This document shows positions 6,647 to 12,842 of a stretch of DNA of 16,358 bases, piece by piece (positions within the stretch are counted from its first letter, which is position 1; every line of letters starts with the position of its first letter). The DNA is from an uncultured Bacillota bacterium (GTDB lineage: Bacteria > Bacillota_I > Bacilli_A > Erysipelotrichales > Erysipelotrichaceae), in assembly GCA_949287785.1 (NCBI GenBank), contig CASEHR010000032.1, forward strand, positions 1 through 16,358, written 5' to 3'. Under the pieces are notes generated by a model that saw nothing but the letters and a program-made list of their open reading frames with translations, had not been told where the DNA came from and ran no database searches. The translations under genes were made by a program, and so were the position numbers.

Positions 6647-6663
6647 TCAAGTGCACGTCTTAA

Positions 6664-6686
6664 AGACCGGCTTTATCTGCCGGTCT
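6664..6686 (-). terminator. Intergenic hairpin: weak terminator of block B or leader element of block C
   Basis: A perfect 8-bp stem AGACCGGC / GCCGGTCT (6686-6679 with 6671-6664) with a 7-base loop lies 52 bases after the stop of the TIM-barrel gene. On the minus strand the 3' side reads TCTTTAAG, only a short T run, so it would be a weak terminator. GGTCT at 6708-6704 could pair instead with AGACC of its first arm. A second small hairpin (ACTTG 6652-6648 with CAAGT 6641-6637) follows. Whether the element ends block B, attenuates block C or both cannot be decided from sequence alone. Confidence 0.45.
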
Positions 6687-6718
6687 GAATGATCAGTCTA
6701 AAGAGACCTTACACGTCC

Positions 6719-6724
6719 ATTATA
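6719..6724 (-). promoter_or_regulatory. Consensus -10 box (TATAAT) upstream of the block C leader
   Basis: A perfect TATAAT on the minus strand lies 14 bases past the TIM-barrel stop codon. No convincing -35 is seen at 16-18 bases upstream (AGATCT or similar), and there is no TG extension. If it is used, transcription would start near 6712 and give block C a leader of about 100 bases containing both small hairpins. It competes with the model in which the -10 at 6617-6622 makes a leaderless mRNA. Confidence 0.25.
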
Positions 6725-6737
6725 TAAGGCTAATCGA

Positions 6738-7586
6738 TCAAAGATCTTTTAAAAGATGATCGATCAGTTTATGGATATAGTCTAACTTGTCTTCCTTGAT
6801 CATAAGCGGACAGCGTGATTCCCCTGGTATCTCAAGGTTGAAAAGCTCATCATAACCGATCGTCTTCAAAGCCGCCATGACACTCTCCCATCTGATCGTT
6901 CCTCTTTCATAAGGCATGAGATGCATGTCACTGTAACCTTCATTATCGGCGATGTGTAAGGCTTTCAGCTTGTCTTTGGCCTTGAGGATAAAGACATCAT
7001 GGTCATCACGAAAGAGGTTGTAATGACCTGTATCAAAACAGATAGCCAGATGCGGGTCATCGACAGCTTCAAAGATCTTTTCAAACTCTTCATAGGTGAC
7101 GACCTGCGGATAGATCCTGCCGTCATATTCTTCAAAGAGGTTTTCAAGACACAGATAGATATCACGATCTTTGATATACTCGCAAAGCTCTTTTAAAGCA
7201 CCGGCTCTTAAAGGCAGCAGCTCCTCAAAAGTCCGCTCCTTCAGATCAAAATTCACACGATCACCACCGGGGTGGATGACCATATTGCGGATACCAATCG
7301 CATCGTAAAGATCGATCCATTCTTTCAGTTCTTCGATCTCCTTTCGCCGATCCTTCCCGCAGATATCCGCATCCAGCTTGAGATGCCCCTGGATATAGGC
7401 AAAGCCTTTCCTTTCACAATACTCCTTAAAAGCCTTGCCCGTCTTTTGTATGTCACCTCTTTGTAATAAGATGGCGCCGTGTTCATCGGCAAGTTCACCA
7501 TATCGAAAGCCATGTCTCACAAAAAGATCGACCGCTTCTTCCGGTGATGTTCCATTAAAATAATTTGACCAGACACTATAGCGCAT
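6738..7586 (-). CDS. Sugar phosphate isomerase/epimerase-like TIM-barrel protein (AP endonuclease 2 family fold)
   Basis: A 282-residue protein of the xylose-isomerase-like TIM-barrel superfamily. Typical strands and metal ligands are visible: QGHL (His68), MVIHPGGD (His105), CLENL (Glu148), CFDTGH (Asp185, His188), LHIADN (His211), DMHLMP (His222) and LEIPGE (Glu252). These are the usual divalent-metal and substrate positions. The substrate is not evident; relatives include hydroxypyruvate isomerase, myo-inositol pathway enzymes, tagatose/psicose epimerases and endonuclease IV. The short N-terminus and DMHLMP favour a sugar or keto-acid isomerase over a DNA repair nuclease. I chose the ATG at 7584-7586 (AGGG 7 bases upstream) over the in-frame TTG at 7590-7592. 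It starts 2 bases after the HAD phosphatase stop and is the last gene of block B. Confidence 0.85.
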   Translation of the reverse strand: MRYSVWSNYFNGTSPEEAVDLFVRHGFRYGELADEHGAILLQRGDIQKTGKAFKEYCERKGFAYIQGHLKLDADICGKDRRKEIEELKEWIDLYDAIGIRNMVIHPGGDRVNFDLKERTFEELLPLRAGALKELCEYIKDRDIYLCLENLFEEYDGRIYPQVVTYEEFEKIFEAVDDPHLAICFDTGHYNLFRDDHDVFILKAKDKLKALHIADNEGYSDMHLMPYERGTIRWESVMAALKTIGYDELFNLEIPGESRCPLMIKEDKLDYIHKLIDHLLKDL

Positions 7587-7588
7587 AT

Positions 7589-8416
7589 TCAATCCCTGTA
7601 CTCATTTAGTTTATTATCAGCAGCGACCCGATCGATGATCCCACAGACGATCTTTTCGATCTTCGAGCCTTTTGAATAATCGGCTTTAGCCATAAAGGTC
7701 GCTCTTTTATCTTCATATAATTCCTTAGCCAGATTCAGTGCTGTCCGGTCTTTTTTATCCTGACCGTAGACAGCGATCGACGTCCCACCAAAACCGGTGA
7801 CCACTTTCATGCTGGGAACATCGGTCAATCCATCCCCAAAATAGATCATCCGGTCATAGGGGATGTATTTATCTTCATCTTTGGTCGAACGGTTGAGATC
7901 GATATCATTGGTCTCATCCAATACACCTTTGTTGATACGGAAGATGTATTGCGTCTTGGTCGTATAATTGACGACTCTTGTCGGCCATTTGATATGACCT
8001 TCTTCATCATAATAATAACTGCAGGCATAGATCTTCTTGAACTTGCCGGCGATCGATGTCCCCAATATGATCTCTTTTAAGCCGCTGGAGATGATGTAAT
8101 GTTCGATATCGATACCCTGATTCTTGCCATATTCATTGATCCGATCAAACCAGGTATCGACACCTTTGAAATATTCGATATACGACCCTTCCTTGTAAAG
8201 GATGTCTTTTGTGATCGAAGGGTCCTCTTTGGCGATATTATACATATAAGACAGGATACCGTCCATATTCGTCTTTTGCGACAAGATGTTGCATTTGTGC
8301 CAGAAAGATTCGGGATCTTTATAGCCTAAGCGATCCAAAAGGTGAAATTCCTGCATATCCTTGGGCGCCAATGTCTTATCGAAGTCATAGATCAGCGCCA
8401 TTTTGATCTTATCCAT
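7589..8416 (-). CDS. HAD-superfamily phosphatase (subclass I, phosphoserine-phosphatase-like)
   Basis: 275 residues from the chosen ATG at 8414-8416. Motif I is IYDFDKTLAP with nucleophile Asp11 and acid Asp13. Motif II is IISSG (Ser110/Ser111). A motif III Lys is probably in YTTKTQ (Lys154). Motif IV is FGDGLTD (Asp196, Asp200). All catalytic parts are present. The region between motifs I and II (about 20-105) is a helical C1 cap, as in phosphoserine-phosphatase-like HADs; the substrate is unknown. An open frame extends 12 codons further upstream to 8452, but it lies inside pepV, whereas the ATG at 8416 has GATGAGG about 7 bases ahead. It overlaps the pepV stop by 8 bases. The TIM-barrel enzyme that follows 2 bases later may share a sugar-phosphate pathway with it, but this is inference. 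Confidence 0.88.
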   Translation of the reverse strand: MDKIKMALIYDFDKTLAPKDMQEFHLLDRLGYKDPESFWHKCNILSQKTNMDGILSYMYNIAKEDPSITKDILYKEGSYIEYFKGVDTWFDRINEYGKNQGIDIEHYIISSGLKEIILGTSIAGKFKKIYACSYYYDEEGHIKWPTRVVNYTTKTQYIFRINKGVLDETNDIDLNRSTKDEDKYIPYDRMIYFGDGLTDVPSMKVVTGFGGTSIAVYGQDKKDRTALNLAKELYEDKRATFMAKADYSKGSKIEKIVCGIIDRVAADNKLNEYRD

Positions 8417-9764
8417 GACATACCTCATCCAGTTCTTTGATCGCTTCGACATAGATCATGATCTGTTTTTTGAGCGAATCTAAAGACAGACATTCGTTGG
8501 CATCGTGAATATGATTATCTTCGCCATTAAACTCACATCCGAAAGCGATGCAGTTGGGCATAGCCTTGGCATAAGTGCCACCGCCGATAGCCTCCATCTC
8601 GCTTGTCTTGTCGCCTGTAACTTTGACATAGGCCTTCTTCAAAGCTTTGATCATCGGCAGATCCTTATCGAAGAAAAGCGGTTCGACCAGTGAGCGTTTG
8701 ATAAAGCGGATGTCTTTCTGATCGAGCTTGTTGTCAAGGACCGCGACGACCTCTTGCGTCGTCCTTGTGACCGGAAAACGGATATCGACACCGATCTTTA
8801 TCGTGCCATCGACCTTACTGATCACCCCGAGGTTAAGCGTAAGGTCACTGTGTTCATCACGCAGAGCGTCACACCCGATCATTTGACCATGATTATCAAG
8901 TCCGATGTACTCATGCATATATCTTACAAGCTCATCATCGAGATGCGCTTCATAAAGACCGTTGAACAGGTGATTTATCGCATTGACGCCAAGATCCGGT
9001 GTCGACGCATGGGCTGCCACGCCTTTCAGGGTGATATCATATGCATCTTCCCTGTGTTCGATCACATATTCCAGATCATAACGATCAAAGCACTTCTGCA
9101 ATGCTTTGATATCAAGCTCCTTTTTAACGACAGCTCTTACTTCTTTACAGACGACATTGGTGACTGTTCCGCCTTCGATGCTGATGATCTTGTCGCTTTC
9201 AGCTTCGATCGAAGCTGAGACCATGCCTTTTTCAGCATAAATGCCCGGGAAATTGGCATCAGGTGTAAAGCCCATATCGATCGCTCCTTCTTCAGCCAGG
9301 TAATGCCTTATGCATCTGGAACCGGTCTCCTCATTGCAGCCGACGATGAGCCGTACACGGTTTTTGAATGGATAACCGCTGTCGATCAGATATTTAAGGG
9401 CATAAGCACTGCAGATGACCGCTCCCTTATCATCGGATACACCGCGTCCATAGAGCTTGCCTTCTTTCTCAGTGAGCGTGAAGGGATCGGTTTGCCAGCC
9501 ATCGCCGGCCGGTACGATATCAAGATGGGCCAGGATCCCGATGACCTTATCCCCTTTGCCGACCTCACCATAACCACAATAACCGTCAAGATCTGCAGTC
9601 TTTAGGCCGATCCTTTCAAAGATCGAAAGGGCATCATGCAGAACCGCCCGGTTCTCTTTGCCGAAAGGCATCGCATCATCGGCATTCACCGAATTGTGAC
9701 TTACAAGTTTCGCCAGATCGTTTATGATCTCATTGATATTACTGTCGATATACTCTTTTATCAT
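8409..9764 (-). CDS. pepV: Dipeptidase PepV (M20 metallopeptidase, Sapep type)
   Basis: A 451-residue M20 zinc dipeptidase that cleaves dipeptides, including beta-Ala-His-like substrates, in the cytoplasm. The metal and catalytic motifs match PepV: ILAHLDIVPAGDGW (His80, Asp82), YGRGVSDDKG (Asp111/Asp112), GCNEETGS (Glu145/Glu146), TPDANFP (Asp169) and the C-terminal NHIHDANE (His418/His420). The insert domain between about 180 and 360 is the expected lid/dimerisation region with AAHASTPDLG. I start at the ATG at 9762-9764, which follows a perfect AGGAGG 6 bases upstream, instead of 13 codons earlier inside the exonuclease gene. The gap from the exonuclease stop is 8 bases, and that AGGAGG follows the TAG directly. 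With pepP upstream this gives two peptide-degrading enzymes in one operon. Confidence 0.96.
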   Translation of the reverse strand: MIKEYIDSNINEIINDLAKLVSHNSVNADDAMPFGKENRAVLHDALSIFERIGLKTADLDGYCGYGEVGKGDKVIGILAHLDIVPAGDGWQTDPFTLTEKEGKLYGRGVSDDKGAVICSAYALKYLIDSGYPFKNRVRLIVGCNEETGSRCIRHYLAEEGAIDMGFTPDANFPGIYAEKGMVSASIEAESDKIISIEGGTVTNVVCKEVRAVVKKELDIKALQKCFDRYDLEYVIEHREDAYDITLKGVAAHASTPDLGVNAINHLFNGLYEAHLDDELVRYMHEYIGLDNHGQMIGCDALRDEHSDLTLNLGVISKVDGTIKIGVDIRFPVTRTTQEVVAVLDNKLDQKDIRFIKRSLVEPLFFDKDLPMIKALKKAYVKVTGDKTSEMEAIGGGTYAKAMPNCIAFGCEFNGEDNHIHDANECLSLDSLKKQIMIYVEAIKELDEVCHG

Positions 9765-9772
9765 ATAGCCTC

Positions 9773-10525
9773 CTATAGATCGATGATCAAGCCGACCGGG
9801 CAATGATCAGAACCGTAAACATCATCAAGGATCAGCGAATCACTGACCTTTTCCATCAGACGGTCGGATACGACAAAGTAGTCGATCCGCCAGCCGACAC
9901 CTTTTTCCCTGGCTCTGGCGCGGTATGACCACCAGCTGTACTTGACGGTATCCGGATACAGCGCTCTGAATGTATCGGTAAATCCCAAAGACAATAACTT
10001 GGTAAATTCACTTCGCTCTTCATCGGAGAATCCGGCATTGAAGTGATTGGTATCCGGATTCTTCAGGTCGATCTCATTATGGGCGACATTCAGATCGCCG
10101 GTATAGATGACCGGCTTTTTCTGATCGAGCCGGCTCAGGTGTTTTCTCAGATCCTCTTCCCAACGGACACGATACGGTAAGCGCAGCAAGCCATCCTTGG
10201 AATTAGGAACATAAGCACAGACGAAGTAGTATTCAGGATATTCTAAGGTGATGACCCTTCCTTCTTTAGGATGATCTTCCCCTTCGATATCGAATTCGTA
10301 GCTCAGAGGTTCCTTTTTAGTCAAGACCATCGTACCGCTATAACCTTTTCTCTCTGCGCTGTTCATATACATATGATAGCCATCAAAGCGGACCGTCAGC
10401 TGTTCGGGCTGCATCTTGGTCTCTTCAAAGGCGATGATATCAGGATCTTCCCTGGCAATAAAATCCAAGAGACCCTTGGTCAGACACGCTCTTAAACCAT
10501 TGACATTCCAGTTCAGCAATTTCAT
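9773..10525 (-). CDS. xth: Exonuclease III / AP endonuclease (ExoA/Xth family)
   Basis: A 250-residue member of the EEP superfamily that cuts 5' of abasic sites in base excision repair and has 3'-5' exonuclease activity. The family residues are visible: LNWNVNGLRA (Asn7), FEETKM (Glu35; most relatives have QETK, so the first residue is changed to Glu34), GYSGTMVLTK, YTGDLNVAHNEIDL (Asp144, Asn146), GWRIDYF (Asp215) and the closing SDHCPV (Asp240, His241). Length is normal. The ATG at 10523-10525 overlaps the pepP stop (ATGA), with GAGGAAG just ahead. It shares an operon with ogt, so two alkylation/abasic-site repair functions are encoded together, interleaved with peptidases. Confidence 0.96.
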   Translation of the reverse strand: MKLLNWNVNGLRACLTKGLLDFIAREDPDIIAFEETKMQPEQLTVRFDGYHMYMNSAERKGYSGTMVLTKKEPLSYEFDIEGEDHPKEGRVITLEYPEYYFVCAYVPNSKDGLLRLPYRVRWEEDLRKHLSRLDQKKPVIYTGDLNVAHNEIDLKNPDTNHFNAGFSDEERSEFTKLLSLGFTDTFRALYPDTVKYSWWSYRARAREKGVGWRIDYFVVSDRLMEKVSDSLILDDVYGSDHCPVGLIIDL

Positions 10526-12270
10526 ATCTTCCTCGTCCTCTCTTTCAAAAAGGCACGCTCTTCATCGTTCAAATAAGGGCAGAGTGCATTATAGACTGCT
10601 TCATGATAGGCATTCAAAGATGTCACTTTATCACCTAAGATATCTTTATCGATGAGGTCAAGATCAAAAGGCACCATCGTCAGCGGTGCAAACTTTAAAA
10701 ACTGACCGTATTCCGTCTTCTGATCCCGGACACAAATGAGCATATTCTCACATCTGATGCCGAATTCACCCTCAAAATAGACACCCGGTTCATCCGAGAA
10801 GACATGACCCGGTCTCAATTGTACTTCACTGCCGTTTCCCATCGCATAACGGATATTCGGTGGTGTCTCATGGACTGCCAGGACATGACCGACACCATGA
10901 CCGGTACCGCAGCGGTAATCGATACCTCTGGCCCATAGTTCCTTGCGCGCTAAGATATCTAACTGTGCTCCGCAAAGGCCTTCTAGAAAGCATACATCCT
11001 GAAGTTCAAACATACTCTTAAGCACCAAAGAGAAATAATATCTGATCTTATCATCGACCTCTCCCAAAGCGAAAGTCCTGGTGATATCCGTCGTCCCTTC
11101 AAAATACTGACCACCACTGTCGACAAGCAGGATGCCTTCATTATGCAAGAGCGCATGATCACTTTCCGTTGGCGAATAATGCATCATCGCTGCATTGGCA
11201 TTATAGGCGACGATCGGCTCAAAACTGAGATCGAAGGCTTTGTATTCCAGTCGGAAACGGTTGAGTTTTACCTTGACATCATATTCACTCAACCCTTCCT
11301 TGTCGCTCTCCTTTAACCATTTCATGAAACGGACCATCGCCACCCCATCATAGATATGAGCCAAATGGGCATTAGAAGCTTCGACATTGTTTTTGAGGGA
11401 CTTCATATCTTCGATCACACTGCGCATATTGTAGACCTTATTCAGGCTTGTATCGAGGGCATCGAAGCTTGCATAGTTGATCTTGTTAAGGTCGGTGAGG
11501 ATGACGCTGTCTTTGATGTTCCTTATGAATTCATAATACTCATCATAATCCTTGATGATCACCCCATCCTCGATCAGTGCTTCATATATGACTTCACTAA
11601 GCCGTTGTTTGTGCACAAAGAAATAGATATCGTTATTGTAGACGACAAGACAGCTCAAAAAGACCGGCGTGTAGATGATGTCATTGCCTCTCAGGTTCAG
11701 AATATAAGCGATCGATGTCAGATCACCGGTGATCAGACACTTGCCATCAAGACCTCTTTTGAGGATCGAGAGTTTTTCCGATCTTGTCAATCCGGTATAC
11801 TTCTTATCAAGTTCATACAACATCTCGTTTTTGAGTTTCGGCCGTTCATCGAATATATCACTGTAGATATCGGTACTGACGATATCAAGACCGCCTTTTT
11901 TTAATTTCAAGACGAGCTTAGCGCTTACACATCGGCCATCAAGCCCGATCTTTTTGCCTTGATAATTGGCGATCATGAAATCATCACTGTTTTTTACACC
12001 TTCGGTACCGAGCTTCATGACCTTGATCCCTTCCGGCGTGCATTGCTTATCTGCCTGAACATGATATCGTCCATCAACGAAGATATAAGCTTCATCAAAA
12101 GTGATGACCATCGTCGCCATTGAACCGGTAAAGCCACTGAAGTAGCGCAATGTCTTGAAGTAGTCACTTATATATTCCGACATGTGATAATCCTGCGTAT
12201 TGAGATAATATACCTCAAGACCGCTTTCATACATTTTTCTTCTTAAACGTGTCAATCTGTCTTTTACCAT
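10522..12270 (-). CDS. pepP: Xaa-Pro aminopeptidase, three-domain aminopeptidase P (M24)
   Basis: 582 residues, the usual size for three-domain aminopeptidase P, which removes an N-terminal residue preceding proline. Residues 1 to about 140 and about 150-290 form two creatinase-type N domains (GFTGSMATMVI, then LRGNDI). The pita-bread catalytic domain spans about 300-520 with all metal ligands: VDSGGQY (Asp384), GTTDIT (Asp395), GTGHGVGH (His458), SDEPGVY (Glu494) and RCENM (Glu508). His364 in MMHYSP and His467 in VHETPP are the expected substrate-side histidines. Residues about 530-582 (MVPFDLDLID, LNAYH, LNDEERAFL) match the M24 C-terminal domain. It is cytosolic with no signal peptide. The start overlaps the end of ogt by 7 bases (ATGGTAA), with a strong AGGAGG 4 bases ahead. 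Confidence 0.95.
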   Translation of the reverse strand: MVKDRLTRLRRKMYESGLEVYYLNTQDYHMSEYISDYFKTLRYFSGFTGSMATMVITFDEAYIFVDGRYHVQADKQCTPEGIKVMKLGTEGVKNSDDFMIANYQGKKIGLDGRCVSAKLVLKLKKGGLDIVSTDIYSDIFDERPKLKNEMLYELDKKYTGLTRSEKLSILKRGLDGKCLITGDLTSIAYILNLRGNDIIYTPVFLSCLVVYNNDIYFFVHKQRLSEVIYEALIEDGVIIKDYDEYYEFIRNIKDSVILTDLNKINYASFDALDTSLNKVYNMRSVIEDMKSLKNNVEASNAHLAHIYDGVAMVRFMKWLKESDKEGLSEYDVKVKLNRFRLEYKAFDLSFEPIVAYNANAAMMHYSPTESDHALLHNEGILLVDSGGQYFEGTTDITRTFALGEVDDKIRYYFSLVLKSMFELQDVCFLEGLCGAQLDILARKELWARGIDYRCGTGHGVGHVLAVHETPPNIRYAMGNGSEVQLRPGHVFSDEPGVYFEGEFGIRCENMLICVRDQKTEYGQFLKFAPLTMVPFDLDLIDKDILGDKVTSLNAYHEAVYNALCPYLNDEERAFLKERTRKI

Positions 12271-12764
12271 ATGACCTCCTGATTCCTTTCATTATCCAAC
12301 AATATCTTCTTCGCTTTCAATCCCAAAGCATAACCGCCCGGTGTCTTATCGCTTTTGATGACCCTGTGACAGGGAATATAGATCAAAAGAGGATTCCGGT
12401 GTAGGGCATGACCCACAGCTTGCGATGACATCTCTTCTTTCATCATCTGAAAGCTGACCCTTTTGGCAAGTTCCCCATATGACAGGGTATGACCAAAAGG
12501 TATTTTCCGGCATTCCGTCAAGACCACCTCTTGAAAAGGGGAACAGGTCAATCTGTAAGGGATATATATAAGATCGTTTATGCCGTTAAAATAATTGTCC
12601 AAAAAACGACGGGTCATCTTCAATACATCGGGTACCCGGTAAGCCAAAGCGCCTTTTGCGGTCAAGATATGCGTGATATCCGTCGTGATATTTAAAAGCT
12701 GGCCGTTTTCTTCAATGATATATAAAATGCCGATCGGCGAATAGAATTTAAGGTAATATTTCAT
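12264..12764 (-). CDS. ogt: Methylated-DNA--[protein]-cysteine S-methyltransferase (O6-alkylguanine repair)
   Basis: A 166-residue suicide repair protein that takes the methyl group from O6-methylguanine onto its own cysteine. The active-site motif IPCHRV (130-135, Cys132) is intact, and the DNA-binding helix region SPFQEVVLTECRKIPFGHTLSYGELA (75-100) and AVGHALHRNP (116-125) match the family. The position usually taken by the arginine finger in AVGGAMRGNP-like members reads His122 here, with Arg123 next to it. The open frame extends upstream to a GTG at 12821, but that lies in the T tract of the preceding terminator, so I start at the ATG at 12762-12764, where the family N-terminus begins (YYLKFYSPIG). 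The spacing of its only GGG to the ATG (2 bases) is too short for a normal Shine-Dalgarno. It is the first gene of block B. Confidence 0.93.
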   Translation of the reverse strand: MKYYLKFYSPIGILYIIEENGQLLNITTDITHILTAKGALAYRVPDVLKMTRRFLDNYFNGINDLIYIPYRLTCSPFQEVVLTECRKIPFGHTLSYGELAKRVSFQMMKEEMSSQAVGHALHRNPLLIYIPCHRVIKSDKTPGGYALGLKAKKILLDNERNQEVIW

Positions 12765-12770
12765 ATCCCT

Positions 12771-12799
12771 ATTATGTATCAAGACGTCTTTATTCGCAA
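12771..12799 (-). promoter_or_regulatory. Promoter of block B (ogt operon), possibly leaderless
   Basis: On the minus strand TTGCGA (12799-12794), a 17-base spacer and CATAAT (12776-12771) form a good sigma-A-type promoter just after the block A terminator. The -10 is followed by only AGGGAT and then the ATG at 12764, so a start site 7 bases downstream would be the A of the ATG. The spacer contains a perfect 10-base palindrome AAGACGTCTT (12781-12790), a candidate operator. Confidence 0.6.
12781..12790. promoter_or_regulatory. Palindromic candidate operator in the ogt promoter
   Basis: AAGACGTCTT is a perfect palindrome centred between the -35 and -10 boxes of the ogt promoter, a place where a repressor would block polymerase. 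A related arrangement, ATCAAG then ACGTCTT with 3 extra bases between, is found before block C at 6646-6661. The motif is short and could be chance. Confidence 0.3.
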
Positions 12800-12812
12800 T
12801 CTGTAATCCTTC

Positions 12813-12842
12813 AAAAAACACCTATGATATCACATAGGTGTT
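12813..12842 (-). terminator. Intrinsic terminator of block A, overlapping the end of the GH-like gene
   Basis: On the minus strand AACACCTATG (12842-12833) pairs with CATAGGTGTT (12826-12817), a 10-bp stem with a 6-base loop, running into six T residues (complement of the A run 12813-12818). The stop TAG (12824-12822) and the last six codons of the GH-like gene (NTYVIS) are part of the hairpin. The block B promoter begins about 15 bases downstream. Confidence 0.9.

Noticed and set aside
8417..8452. Longer start of the HAD phosphatase
   Set aside because: The 12 extra codons lie inside pepV and do not match the family start; the ATG at 8416 has GATGAGG at proper distance and puts the DFDKT motif near residue 11, as usual.
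8754..9218. Open frame of 154 codons on the plus strand
   Set aside because: It is the antisense shadow of pepV, with no recognisable domain and the same Ile/Asp bias.
9765..9803. Longer start of pepV
   Set aside because: A perfect AGGAGG precedes the ATG at 9764, and the extension would overlap the exonuclease III gene.
11356..11904. Open frame of 182 codons on the plus strand
   Set aside because: It lies entirely antisense to pepP, whose motifs are intact; the protein is low in complexity (Ile/Asp/Phe-rich), as expected from reading GAT/ATC codons backwards, and has no Shine-Dalgarno or family resemblance.
12765..12821. N-terminal extension of ogt to a GTG at 12821
   Set aside because: The extension starts in the T tract of the block A terminator and crosses the promoter; family homology begins at the ATG at 12764.
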